A stretch of DNA of 64,000 nucleotides from JBOZRQ01 sp050789255 (GCA_050789255.1 JBOZRQ010000034.1:1-64000); one strand, 5' to 3'. Counted from the first letter of the stretch, positions 23,568-31,722 are shown. Numbers and translations: made by a program. The notes: generated from the letters alone by a model not told the origin.

Positions 23568-25175
23568 ATGCGATACGACCCGCTCTATCATCCATATCCT
23601 TCCCGGCGAAACTCCGTGTACGCGAAGAATGGCATGGTGGCCACCTCCCAGCCGCTGGCGGCCCAGGCGGGCCTGCGCGTCCTTCAGAAGGGCGGCAACG
23701 CAATCGACGCTGCCATAGCGACCGCGGCAGCCCTGACGGTGGTCGAGCCCACCACCAACGGCATCGGTGGTGACGCTTTCGCTCTGGTATGGGCGGGCGG
23801 CAAACTGCATGGCATTAACGGCAACGGCCCGGCTCCGCAGGCGCTCTCCGTGGAGGCGCTGCAGAAGGCCGGCGTGACCGAGATCCCCAAGTATGGCTTC
23901 ATTCCCGTGACGGTGCCGGGCGCCCCGTCGACCTGGGCGGAGCTGTCGGCCAAGTTCGGCCGCCTGCCCCTGACCGAGGTGCTAGCGCCAGCCATCGAGT
24001 ACGCCGAGCAGGGCTATCCGCTGACGCCGGCGCTTGGTACGCTCTGGGCACGGGCGACGGCAAACTTCAAGCAGGTACTCAGCGGCGACCAGTTCAAGCA
24101 CTGGTTCGACACCTTTGCGCCCGGCGGCAAGGCGCCGGCCATCGGGGAGATCTGGCGCTCCCAGGACCACGCCGACACCCTGCGCCTGATCGCCGAGACC
24201 AAGGCCGAGGCCTTCTACCGGGGCGAGCTGGCCGAGAAGATCGACGCCTACAGCCGTCAGTACGGCGGCTACATCCGCAAGGAGGACCTGGCGGCGTACC
24301 GCGCCGAGTGGGTTGACCCGATCGGGGTCAACTACCGCGGCTACGACGTCTGGGAGATTCCGCCCAGCGGCCAGGGCATTGTCGCCCTGATGGCGCTGAA
24401 CATCCTGAAGGCCTTCGAGTTCGACGAGCGCGACACCGTGCAGACCTACCACCGGCAGATCGAGGCGATCAAGCTCGCCTTCGCCGATGCCAAGCGGTAC
24501 GTGGCCGATCCGCGGCATATGTCCGTGAAGGTCGCCGACCTGCTCTCCGACGCCTACGCCGAGGAGCGCCGTCGCCTGATCGGCAAGACCGCCATCACCC
24601 CGGAGCCCGGCACCCCGCCCCGCGGCGGCACCGTCTACCTTTGCACGGCCGACGGCGAGGGCAACATGGTCTCCCTGATCCAGTCCAACTACATGGGCTT
24701 TGGGTCCGGGCTGGTGGTTCCCGGCACGGGCATTGGCCTGCAGAACCGGGGCCACAACTTCACGCTGGAAGAGGGCCATCCCAACCAGCTGGCGCCGGGC
24801 AAGAAGTCGTATCACACCATCATCCCGGGCTTTATGACCAAGGACGGCCAGGCCGTAGGCCCCTTCGGCGTCATGGGCGGCTTCATGCAGCCCCAGGGCC
24901 ACTTGCAGGTCGTCATGAACACCGTCGACTTCCATCTGAACCCGCAGGCCGCGCTGGATGCGCCCCGCTGGCAGTGGATGGAGGGGAAGGCTGTCGAATT
25001 CGAGCACTCCACCCCGGCACACCTGGTCGAGGCGCTCGGCCGGATCGGGCACCAGGCCCGGTGGGCCATGGGCTCCGGCGGCTTCGGGCGCGGCCAGATC
25101 ATCTGGCGCCTGGAAAACGGCGTCCTGGTCGGCGGCACGGAGCCCCGTGCGGATGGTCAGATCGCTGCTTGGTAA
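23568..25175 (+). CDS. Gamma-glutamyltransferase-family protein (YwrD-like)
   Basis: 535 residues from ATG 23568 with AGGGAG upstream. The precursor of this Ntn-hydrolase family cleaves itself before a Thr that then acts as nucleophile on gamma-glutamyl bonds, as in glutathione. The N-terminal half shows AKNGMVATSQPLAAQAGLRV, GGNAIDAAIATAAALTVVEP and NGIGGDAFALVW; the likely self-cleavage Thr is Thr355 in RGGTVYLCTADGEGN, followed by SNYMGFGSG and QNRGHNF. No signal peptide is present, so it is the intracellular YwrD-type branch rather than the exported Ggt. It is transcribed from its own strong promoter and ends at a bidirectional hairpin. Physiological substrate unknown. Confidence 0.85.
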   Translation: MRYDPLYHPYPSRRNSVYAKNGMVATSQPLAAQAGLRVLQKGGNAIDAAIATAAALTVVEPTTNGIGGDAFALVWAGGKLHGINGNGPAPQALSVEALQKAGVTEIPKYGFIPVTVPGAPSTWAELSAKFGRLPLTEVLAPAIEYAEQGYPLTPALGTLWARATANFKQVLSGDQFKHWFDTFAPGGKAPAIGEIWRSQDHADTLRLIAETKAEAFYRGELAEKIDAYSRQYGGYIRKEDLAAYRAEWVDPIGVNYRGYDVWEIPPSGQGIVALMALNILKAFEFDERDTVQTYHRQIEAIKLAFADAKRYVADPRHMSVKVADLLSDAYAEERRRLIGKTAITPEPGTPPRGGTVYLCTADGEGNMVSLIQSNYMGFGSGLVVPGTGIGLQNRGHNFTLEEGHPNQLAPGKKSYHTIIPGFMTKDGQAVGPFGVMGGFMQPQGHLQVVMNTVDFHLNPQAALDAPRWQWMEGKAVEFEHSTPAHLVEALGRIGHQARWAMGSGGFGRGQIIWRLENGVLVGGTEPRADGQIAAW

Positions 25176-25188
25176 TCACGCAAATGAC

Positions 25189-25216
25189 AACAGGCTGGGC
25201 GTAATGCCCAGCCTGC
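25189..25216. terminator. Bidirectional terminator between convergent genes
   Basis: CAGGCTGGGC (25191-25200) pairs perfectly with GCCCAGCCTG (25206-25215) around GTAAT. It separates the gamma-glutamyltransferase gene from the convergent gene ending at 25223. Confidence 0.8.
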
Positions 25217-25222
25217 TGCTAT

Positions 25223-25732
25223 TTATTTGGCCTTGGCGGAGGGGGCGCTGCCGTCGGAGTCGGTGCGGCCCTTGCGAATGGCTGCGCCCCGGAGGTTGAT
25301 GATGACGCAGGGCTTTCCTTTCTTGTCACGGCTGAGTTTTACCCCGCAGAAGGTGTCGCCGGCCGGTCGCAGGCTCGGGTGCTTATCGAAGATGTGGCCG
25401 AGGTGGAAGGAGATGACGGTCTTGTCCTTACTGAGCTTAACGGTGGCAGCTCCGGGTTCGCCCTCCTTGGCCAGGTAAGCGGCGACCAGGCCCCTGGGTC
25501 CGTTGGCTCCGAACTTGAAGGTCATCAGGTCGGAAACCTTTTCGCCTGCGGCGGTGACGAGCTTTACAAACTCGCCGGTACCGTTGACGTTCGTTGCGGT
25601 CCGACCGGTGCGGGCGACGGCGGCGCCGGCGCTCCGCCTGCGAACCTCAGCCGAAGAAGTGTAGGTGTCGGTGACTACCTCGAACTCCAGGTCCTCCTGA
25701 TTCTCAGCATCAGGCATCCACTCATCAGCCAC
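25223..25732 (-). CDS. Protein of unknown function
   Basis: 169 residues from GTG 25732. I chose this start because GGAGGAG lies 8 bases upstream; the ATGs further up (25753 and 25786) overlap or precede that ribosome site. The N-terminus is acidic (ADEWMPDAENQEDLEFEVV), the middle basic (AEVRRRSAGAAVARTGR), and the rest soluble alpha/beta (VKLSKDKTVISFHLGHIFDKHPSLRPAGDTFCGVKL). No membrane segment or known domain. Function unknown. Confidence 0.6.
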   Translation of the reverse strand: MADEWMPDAENQEDLEFEVVTDTYTSSAEVRRRSAGAAVARTGRTATNVNGTGEFVKLVTAAGEKVSDLMTFKFGANGPRGLVAAYLAKEGEPGAATVKLSKDKTVISFHLGHIFDKHPSLRPAGDTFCGVKLSRDKKGKPCVIINLRGAAIRKGRTDSDGSAPSAKAK

Positions 25733-25786
25733 TCTGTTTTCTCCTCCATTCATATAGGGGTCAATAGGTAAGAACTGGATCTGCAT

Positions 25787-26284
25787 TCAGTATATTCTCC
25801 CCCGATGTCCTTGTCAACAATATTTGGGAGAGATGGAAATAAATTCTGATACCGCTCCATCACAGGTGGGTTCGGGTGGTGAAACGAGCTCCAAGCTACC
25901 CAAAGTAACCCCAAGTGGCTTGAAGGAACTTGGGGCAGCCACACTGGTACACATCCGATCGGCTGCGCAATGGGAGGACCGAACGGTGTACGCCAAGAAC
26001 GGCGGGCGTTGTAGGGTTCTTAACACTCGCAACCATCAGATTGGCGCCCACACCAAGTGATGTGAAAACCAAAGGGCCGTAGGCAAATCTAACTGTCCGA
26101 AAGCAAGAAGAAGCGGCTACAAGTAATTTGAAGTCCCCCGAAGCGAGATGAAGTCCCCTACACCGTCCGCACGTGTTGTTATGAATCTGTTATGGTCAGG
26201 GGCGCCGCACTTATTTGACTGTTAGCTTCGGCGGATAGGATAAAGGGAGAGACTAAAACCCGGTCCGGTGGAAGAAGGTGGACC
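25787..26284. other. Gene-free stretch ahead of the two-component operon
   Basis: No supported gene. It is less GC-rich than the surroundings. It contains a perfect 8-bp stem (CCCCAAGT, ACTTGGGG around 25911-25937), a duplicated TGAAGTCCCC near 26128 and 26149, the operator-like repeat at 26177-26193, and a possible promoter: TTGACT (26215-26220) with -10 candidates near 26236-26243. Confidence 0.5.
26177..26193 (+). promoter_or_regulatory. Operator-like direct repeat upstream of the histidine kinase gene
   Basis: TGTTAT-GAATC-TGTTAT, an 11-bp-period direct repeat of the sort bound by OmpR-family regulators. It begins 108 bp upstream of ATG 26285 and 38 bp before TTGACT at 26215. The same repeat, doubled, occurs at 28902 and 38200, which suggests autoregulation by the adjacent response regulator. 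Confidence 0.65.
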
Positions 26285-28240
26285 ATGAGGCTGGCGGTGC
26301 GCTTTCAGACGCGCCTGACCCTGATACTCGCCCTTGCGGCGTTGCTGCCGATTCTGATGGTCTCCCTGCTGCACCTGTGGGAAATCCGAACTGCAGCGGC
26401 AACGGAGCGGCAGCAGGCCGCTGCCGGCGCCGAGATGGTGGCGCGCCTGGTCGAGCGGGAGCTGGCGGAGGCCAGGTTTGCCCTGGGCGGCATGGTGCCG
26501 GCGCTGGACCAGCACTCCCTGGAGGCGGTCTTGGCAGATCCTCGATATCGGCCGTTCTTCCGGGCGCTCTATGTCACAGATTCACACGGCGACGTACAGC
26601 GGTACGCCGCCAGCGGCAGCGCGGCGTACCGTGTGCACTGGGACCTGCCTGCCCAGGCGCAGCAGGATGAGTTCCTCCTGGTAGGCGCTCCCGTGGCCGC
26701 CCACCCCGACCTGCCGGCTCTGGCGCTTGCTCGCAGGACAGGGGGCGCCGTCCTGGTGGCCGAGCTGGACACGGAGGCGATTCGGTCCCTGCTGCGGGAC
26801 TTCGAGGCGGTAAGCCGCCAGACGCTTGGGCTCGCAGGAGCAGGTGCGACCGGGGATCAGCCGGCCGTGATCGCAAGCGCCACGATCGCAAAGACGCCCC
26901 TGGTGATCCAGGTCATACAAACGGCAGGCGACCTGCAGGGCACCGGCTGGCGTACGCTCTGGCTCACGCTTGCGCTCGGCGCCCTTAGCGTTACCCTGTC
27001 CATCGCGGTCGCCCGCGGCGCGACTGAGCCGCTCAGCCGCCCCTTCGTGACCCGGATTGCAGAGAGCGAGGAACGGCTGGAGCAGATGGCCCGTCGGCTC
27101 GGCCAGTCCCGTGAGACGCTCGCCGAGGTGAGCCAGCAGCGCAGCGTGGATCTCGTCTACAGCCGGGCGACGCTCTACGCCGTCATGGAGAGTTTGAACG
27201 ACGGGCTGGTGCTGATCACCCCGGACGACCGCATCCGCTACATCAACCGGCACACGGAGGAGCTGCTCCGGCTGGAGGAGGTCTTCTACCCCGGGCGCCC
27301 GGCCGAGGAGCTCTACGCCGCAGTGGCGGCGGCTTGCGAGGACCCCGGGGAGACCAGGGGGCAGCTCTCGGGCAGTGCCGTCCTGACCCTGCATTCGGGC
27401 GGGCGCTCCCCGCGCTATGTGCGGTGGCAGACCTTCAGGATCCGCAACGCCACCGGCGCCAACCTGGGGCTTGGCCACCTGCTGACCGACGTGACCCAGG
27501 AGCGGGAGATCGACCGGGTCAAGTCCGAGCTGATCTCCACCGTCTCCCACGAGCTGCGCACCCCGCTCACCGCGATCCGGGCCAGCGCCAGCTCGCTGCT
27601 CCGGCCGGGCGTAGAGTGGGACGAGGAGACCCGCCGCGACTTTCTGACCATGATCAGCGAAGAGTCCGGCCACCTGCAGGAGCTGATCGAGAACCTGCTC
27701 GACATGTCCAAGATCGAGGCCGGGGTGCTCCGGCTGGAGACCTACCCCGCCGAGGTGGGGCGCCTGGTGAACGAGGCGGCTGCCCGGGCGAGAGCCCTTC
27801 ACCCCGACATGGCCCTGACCGTGGCCGTCGCCCCCGGCCTGCCGTTGATCGATGTGGATGCCCGGCGCATGGAGCAGGTGCTGCTCAACCTGCTCGACAA
27901 CGCCGTCAAGTATGGCGCCGGCAACCCGGTGGTCGAGCTCCAGGCCCGCCAGCAGGGCGGCGAGGTCTGGCTCTCCGTGCACGACGAGGGGATCGGCATC
28001 CCGCCGGAGCATGTGGATTTGATCTTCCAGCGGTTTCACAGGGTGGACAGCCGGCTCACCCGGGACACGGGCGGCAGCGGCCTCGGGCTGGCGATCAGCC
28101 GGGGCATCGTGGAGGCCCACGGCGGACGCATGTGGGCCGAGAGCGAGCTGGGCCACGGCTCCACCTTTTTCATAGCGCTGCCCGCGGCGCGAGAGGAGGC
28201 TGACCGAAATGAAGTACAAGGTGCTGGTGGTGGAAGATGA
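26285..28240 (+). CDS. Membrane sensor histidine kinase
   Basis: 651 residues. Helix 1 lies at about 10-30 (LTLILALAALLPILMVSLL), an extracytoplasmic sensing domain of ~190 residues follows, and helix 2 lies near 225-243 (LWLTLALGALSVTLSIAVA). A PAS-like domain sits around 295-400 (LYAVMESLNDGLVLITPDDRIRYINRHTEELL). The phosphorylated residue is His422 in VSHELRTPLTAIRAS. The ATP-binding domain has the N box near 535-543 (NLLDNAVKYG), DEGIGIP and GGSGLGLAISRGIVEAHGG. It overlaps the response regulator gene by 32 nt, so they are a pair. The linker between helix 2 and PAS looks like a HAMP/coiled-coil stretch. Ligand unknown; the position at the head of the ureide/oxamate island and the shared operators suggest that it senses a substrate of that pathway or a related nutrient state. 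Confidence 0.9.
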   Translation: MRLAVRFQTRLTLILALAALLPILMVSLLHLWEIRTAAATERQQAAAGAEMVARLVERELAEARFALGGMVPALDQHSLEAVLADPRYRPFFRALYVTDSHGDVQRYAASGSAAYRVHWDLPAQAQQDEFLLVGAPVAAHPDLPALALARRTGGAVLVAELDTEAIRSLLRDFEAVSRQTLGLAGAGATGDQPAVIASATIAKTPLVIQVIQTAGDLQGTGWRTLWLTLALGALSVTLSIAVARGATEPLSRPFVTRIAESEERLEQMARRLGQSRETLAEVSQQRSVDLVYSRATLYAVMESLNDGLVLITPDDRIRYINRHTEELLRLEEVFYPGRPAEELYAAVAAACEDPGETRGQLSGSAVLTLHSGGRSPRYVRWQTFRIRNATGANLGLGHLLTDVTQEREIDRVKSELISTVSHELRTPLTAIRASASSLLRPGVEWDEETRRDFLTMISEESGHLQELIENLLDMSKIEAGVLRLETYPAEVGRLVNEAAARARALHPDMALTVAVAPGLPLIDVDARRMEQVLLNLLDNAVKYGAGNPVVELQARQQGGEVWLSVHDEGIGIPPEHVDLIFQRFHRVDSRLTRDTGGSGLGLAISRGIVEAHGGRMWAESELGHGSTFFIALPAAREEADRNEVQGAGGGR

Positions 28241-28898
28241 GGGGCGAATTGCCCGCCTGATTCGGGCGAACCTTACTGTGAGCGGCTACGTGGTGACGCT
28301 CTGCCAGAACGGCGAGGAAGCGCTGGAATTGGTCGACCGGGTCGACCCGGATGTGATCCTGCTCGATGTGATGCTGCCCAAGATCGACGGCTTTGAAGTC
28401 TGCCGGCAGATCCGGGAGTTCTCACGCGTGCCGATCATCATGGTGACGGCCAAGGACGATCCCTCCGACCGGGTGATGGGCCTGAACCTAGGCGCTGACG
28501 ACTACCTGGTGAAGCCCTTCGTGGTGGAGGAACTGCTGGCCCGGGTCAAGGCGGTGATCCGCCGGGTCTACGTGGCCGACGAGCCCAAGGCCGCCACCCA
28601 CCTGGAGATCGGGCCGCTCTCGATCCACTTCGCAGAGCACAAGCTCTACAAGAACGGCGAGGAGATCAGCCTCTCGCCGACGGAGTACCGCCTGCTGGCC
28701 CACCTCGCCAGGAACCGCAACCGGGTCCTGACCCACGACGACCTGCTGACCCGGGTCTGGGGCCCGGAGTACCGGGGCGCCCTGGAGTACCTGCGGGTGG
28801 CGATCGGCCGGCTGCGCAAAAAGATTGAAACCGACCCATCGCAGCCGGAGTTCATCCTGAATACCCACGGAATTGGGTACACTTTTAGGGCGCCGTAG
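28209..28898 (+). CDS. OmpR-family response regulator (KdpE/PhoB-like)
   Basis: 229 residues, overlapping the kinase gene. The receiver domain holds acidic E9/D10, phosphoacceptor D53 (ILLDVMLPKIDGF), T80 and K102 (LVKPF), all intact. The C-terminal winged helix covers about 130-229, with ISLSPTEYRLLAHLARNRNRVLTHDDLLTRVWGPEY and the recognition helix in ALEYLRVAIGRLRKKIE, ending HGIGYTFRAP. This family binds 11-bp-spaced direct repeats. Such repeats (TGTTAT-N5-TGTTAY) lie ahead of its own operon, ahead of the permease/amidohydrolase operon at 28902, and ahead of fdrA at 38200, so it is the obvious candidate regulator of all three. That link is inference. Confidence 0.9.
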   Translation: MKYKVLVVEDEGRIARLIRANLTVSGYVVTLCQNGEEALELVDRVDPDVILLDVMLPKIDGFEVCRQIREFSRVPIIMVTAKDDPSDRVMGLNLGADDYLVKPFVVEELLARVKAVIRRVYVADEPKAATHLEIGPLSIHFAEHKLYKNGEEISLSPTEYRLLAHLARNRNRVLTHDDLLTRVWGPEYRGALEYLRVAIGRLRKKIETDPSQPEFILNTHGIGYTFRAP

Positions 28899-28901
28899 CG
28901 C

Positions 28902-28967
28902 TGTTATGGAACTGTCACGAATGGCAACCGGCCTGTTATGCGGCTGTTATTGCCCGACTGTTACCCT
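28902..28967 (+). promoter_or_regulatory. Double direct-repeat operator and promoter of the permease/amidohydrolase operon
   Basis: Repeat 1 is TGTTAT-GGAAC-TGTCAC (28902-28918). Repeat 2 is TGTTAT-GCGGC-TGTTAT (28934-28950), 32 bp further on. TACCCT (28962-28967) is a -10 candidate 28 bp after the start of repeat 2. No good -35 is present; repeat 2 covers that place, as in promoters activated by PhoB-type regulators. The layout is identical at 38200-38265. Confidence 0.75.
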
Positions 28968-29001
28968 GTAGTCGGAATCAAGCAAGCAAGGAGGCCACCT
29001 C

Positions 29002-30255
29002 ATGAGCGCACTTCTCTCCGTCTTGCCTGTCGTCGTCGTCCTCGTCCTCATGTTCCGGCGCTTCAACATGATCCTGGCCGGTTTGATCGGCGGCGTTATG
29101 GCGCTGCTCATCGGTCAGATCGGCATTCCCCAGGCCAACAAGATCTTCCTCGATGCAATCCCCTCGCTGCTGGGCGCCTCGGTGACCGTGCCGATCATCA
29201 ACTCGGCCGTCGCCACCGCCGTATTTAAGTCTGGTGGCTACACCTCGGCCCTGACCCTGGCCAACCGCGCCGTCAAGGGCCGCGTCGAGTTCCTGGCCGT
29301 CTTCATCGTCCTGCTGCAGGCCCTGGCTACCTACATGTCCGGCATCGGCGGCGGCAGCGCCATGGTTATCGCCCCGCTGGCCTTTGCGGCCGTTGGCGCC
29401 ATCCCTGAGCTGATCGCCGGTATGTCCATCGCGGCTGCGGCTGGTTTCGTCACCTCGCCCGCCTCGCTGGAGACCAGCATTGTGACCAAGCTGGGCAACA
29501 TCCCGCTCGACTCCTACGTCGCGACCATGCGCCCCTACTGGATCGTCTTCACCGTGCTGGCCATGGCCCTGGCCTTCTGGGGCGCCAAGCGCCGCGGCAG
29601 CCTCGCCACCGGTAAGACGGACGAAGCGATCGCCAAGATGAGCACCGCTGAGCTTTGGAAGACCACGATCCCCGCCCTGTTCCTGCTCTTCGCAGTGATC
29701 GGCGGCGCCTTCATCAACAAGGCAGTCGGCTGGCCGGTCCTTGGCCCGCTGGTCTACACGGTGGTCACCATCCTGCTGATCGCTGTCTGCACCAAGTTCT
29801 CCTTCAACCAGGCCTTCGAGTCGCTGGTCTCCGGCGCCGAGTATATCCTGAAGGCCCTGTTCTCGGTCGGCGTCTTCATCGGCTTCATCAACATGATCGG
29901 TGAGATCGGCGCCTTCAAGAACATCGCCGGCATCGCCAACGCTGCTCCCGTCGCCCTGGTGGTCCCCGCTGCGATCATCGGCGGCTTCCTGGTCGGCTGG
30001 CCCGCCGGCGCCTACGTGGGCTCGTTGCTCTCTATGGTGCTCCCGGTCGCCATCGCCCTGAAGTTCCCGCCGGTCGCCCTCGGCTTCGTCGCTCTCGGCG
30101 TCGCCTTCGGCAGCCAGATCAGCTTCGTCAACATCACCATGCAGGCGCTCTCTGCAGGCTTCCAGATCCCTGTGGCCAAGGTCTCTTCCGGCAACCTCAA
30201 GTGGATCCTTTCCTGCCTGGCGCTGCTGCTGGTGATTTCGCTGGTTGTAGTCTAA
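29002..30255 (+). CDS. Ion-transporter-superfamily permease (CitMHS/GntP-like)
   Basis: 417 residues from ATG 29002, preceded by AAGGAGG. It is almost entirely hydrophobic with about 10-12 helices. Features such as FRRFNMILAGLIGG at the start, SGIGGGSAMVIAPLAFAAVGAIPELIAGMSIAAAAGFVTSPAS in the centre and a second GVAFGSQISFVNITMQALSAGF near the end follow the repeat architecture of the ion transporter superfamily, whose members carry carboxylates or related anions with protons or sodium. It is the first gene behind the 28902 promoter and lies 22 bp before the amidohydrolase, so it probably imports that enzyme's substrate or exports a product such as oxamate. Substrate is inferred. Confidence 0.75.
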   Translation: MSALLSVLPVVVVLVLMFRRFNMILAGLIGGVMALLIGQIGIPQANKIFLDAIPSLLGASVTVPIINSAVATAVFKSGGYTSALTLANRAVKGRVEFLAVFIVLLQALATYMSGIGGGSAMVIAPLAFAAVGAIPELIAGMSIAAAAGFVTSPASLETSIVTKLGNIPLDSYVATMRPYWIVFTVLAMALAFWGAKRRGSLATGKTDEAIAKMSTAELWKTTIPALFLLFAVIGGAFINKAVGWPVLGPLVYTVVTILLIAVCTKFSFNQAFESLVSGAEYILKALFSVGVFIGFINMIGEIGAFKNIAGIANAAPVALVVPAAIIGGFLVGWPAGAYVGSLLSMVLPVAIALKFPPVALGFVALGVAFGSQISFVNITMQALSAGFQIPVAKVSSGNLKWILSCLALLLVISLVVV

Positions 30256-30277
30256 TCCCAGAAGGAAGTGCTTTGTG

Positions 30278-31501
30278 ATGGACCTGATTCTTCGTAACGT
30301 CCGCCTGCGCGACGGCGAGCCCCTGCAGGACGTCGCCGTGCAGGGCGGCAAGATCGCCGCCATCGGCCAGAACCTGGCCGAGAAGGCCGCCGAGGAGATC
30401 AACGCCGAGGGCCGGGTGCTGATTCCTGGCCTAATCGAAGGTCATATTCACCTGGATAAGGCGTTGATCGCCGACCGGGCGGTCAACCGCTCCGGCACCC
30501 TCCAGGAGGCCCTGCGCGTGACGGCCGAGGTGAAGACGACCTTCACCAAGGAGGACATTTACGACCGGGCCACCCGGGCGCTGAAGATGTGCATCAGCAA
30601 CGGCACCACCCGGATGCGCGCTCACTCGGAGTTCGACCCCTCCGCTGGCTTTGGCGGCTTTGAGGCCACCATGCAGCTGAAGCGGGAGTACGCCCACGCC
30701 ATCGACATTCAGGTGGTGGCCTTCCCGCAGGAGGGCATCATCAAGGCGCCGGGCACCGAGAAGATGATGTACGAGGCGATGGAGGCTGGCGCCGACGTGG
30801 TCGGCGGCGTCCCCTACAACGACTCCGATGCGTACAAGCACATCGACATCGTCTTTGAGATCGCCAAGAAGTATAACAAGCCGGTCGACCTGCACCAGGA
30901 CTTCAAGGACGACGCCGACGGCATGACGATCGAATACGTCTGCCGAAAGGCGATCGACGAGGGCTTCGTCGGCCGGGTTGCCGTGGGCCACCTGACCGCC
31001 CTGGGCGCCCTGCCCCCGGCCCGCCTCGCCGAGGTGGCCAAGCTGATGGAGGAGGCCGGGATCAGCGTCTTCAGCCTCCCGCAGACCGACCTGCACCTGG
31101 GCGGCCGCCGCGATGAGTACAACGTCCGCCGCACCCTGACCCCGATCCGCAAGCTGCGGGACGCCGGCGTCAACATGTGCCTGGCGACGAACAACATCCG
31201 CAACCCGTTCACCCCGCACGGCACCGGCGACGTCCTCCAGATCGCCCTCCTGGGCATCCAGGCCGCCCACCTCGGCGGCGCCGACGACCGGCCCACCGTG
31301 CTCCCCATGGTCACCACCAACGCCGCCAAGGCGCTCGGCCTGACCGACTACGGCCTGGAGGTCGGCAAGACCGCCGACCTGGTCCTCCTGGACACCAAGG
31401 TCGCTGCCCACGCCGTGATCGACCTCCCCGCCCGCCTGCTGGTCCTCAAGTCCGGCAAGGTCACCGTGCGCCGGGAGATCAAGCTCGAACTGAACATCTA
31501 A
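30278..31501 (+). CDS. Cytosine-deaminase-like metal-dependent amidohydrolase
   Basis: 407 residues from ATG 30278 (GTG 30275 also possible), with AAGGAAG nine bases upstream. The amidohydrolase fold is clear: GLIEGHIHLDKAL gives metal ligands His56 and His58, VDLHQDF gives His206 and VAVGHLTAL gives His238, spaced as in CodA and AtzC. At the position of the catalytic metal-binding Asp of CodA the sequence is ATNNIRNPFTPHGTGD, with Asn305/Asn306 instead. I recall this variant from a subfamily of CodA-related hydrolases of unknown activity. The protein is cytoplasmic and co-transcribed with the permease. Given the oxamate-carbamoyltransferase genes downstream, a cyclic ureide, hydantoin-like or cytosine-like substrate is plausible. 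The reaction is not established. Confidence 0.8.
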   Translation: MDLILRNVRLRDGEPLQDVAVQGGKIAAIGQNLAEKAAEEINAEGRVLIPGLIEGHIHLDKALIADRAVNRSGTLQEALRVTAEVKTTFTKEDIYDRATRALKMCISNGTTRMRAHSEFDPSAGFGGFEATMQLKREYAHAIDIQVVAFPQEGIIKAPGTEKMMYEAMEAGADVVGGVPYNDSDAYKHIDIVFEIAKKYNKPVDLHQDFKDDADGMTIEYVCRKAIDEGFVGRVAVGHLTALGALPPARLAEVAKLMEEAGISVFSLPQTDLHLGGRRDEYNVRRTLTPIRKLRDAGVNMCLATNNIRNPFTPHGTGDVLQIALLGIQAAHLGGADDRPTVLPMVTTNAAKALGLTDYGLEVGKTADLVLLDTKVAAHAVIDLPARLLVLKSGKVTVRREIKLELNI

Positions 31502-31509
31502 GTCCACCG

Positions 31510-31545
31510 ACGGGGCGGGGCGGTTTTCGCCCTGCCCTGTGTGTG
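31510..31545 (+). terminator. Possible hairpin after the amidohydrolase gene
   Basis: GGGGCGGGGCG pairs imperfectly with CGCCCTGCCCT around GTTTT. No U-run follows (GTGTGTGTGG), so it may only attenuate or be fortuitous. Confidence 0.35.
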
Positions 31546-31562
31546 TGGTCGTCTGGATCATT

Positions 31563-31690
31563 TTTACCGCAGATTACGCAGATTTTCATGATTACGCAGA
31601 TTACCGGGGCGGAACCTCGGTTTATAAAAAATATATTTCTTATATGCATTAATCCGTTCAATCATTATAATCTGCGTAATCTGCGGTAAA
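31563..31690. mobile_element. MITE-like element with 22-bp terminal inverted repeats
   Basis: 31563-31584 (starting TTTACCGCAGATTACGC) is the exact reverse complement of 31669-31690. The 128-bp element has an AT-rich core (31619-31670, with TATAAAAAATATATTTC) that contrasts sharply with the GC-rich genome. It contains no coding sequence; internal CGCAGATTACGCAGATT-type repeats extend the left arm. It sits between the amidohydrolase gene and the next gene. I interpret it as a non-autonomous transposon or hairpin repeat. No target duplication is evident. Confidence 0.75.
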
Positions 31691-31722
31691 TGTTCGTTTT
31701 CCCGCGACAAGGGGGGCCGAAG

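Noticed and set aside
25850..26050. T-box-like leader (GGGTGG segment and stem CCCCAAGT/ACTTGGGG)
   Set aside because: The conserved AGGGTGGNACCGCG core and a specifier stem are missing, and no amino-acid gene follows.
25824..26060. 78-codon plus-strand frame in the gap before the kinase operon
   Set aside because: No ribosome site, no family resemblance, and its codon bias is unlike neighbouring genes.
26128..26158. Duplicated TGAAGTCCCC as a possible CRISPR-like or iteron array
   Set aside because: Only two copies with irregular spacing; too short to support an array.
26582..28219. 545-codon minus-strand frame opposite the histidine kinase
   Set aside because: Antisense shadow; no domain, while the plus frame has all kinase motifs.
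28899..29001. Pho box proving that the island is a phosphate regulon
   Set aside because: The repeats resemble pho/PhoP boxes, but no phosphate genes are present and KdpE-like regulators use similar repeats; only an OmpR-family link is supported.
28978..30402. 474-codon Asp/Gly/Gln/His-rich minus-strand frame opposite the permease
   Set aside because: Composition is the mirror of a hydrophobic membrane protein read on the wrong strand; no ribosome site.
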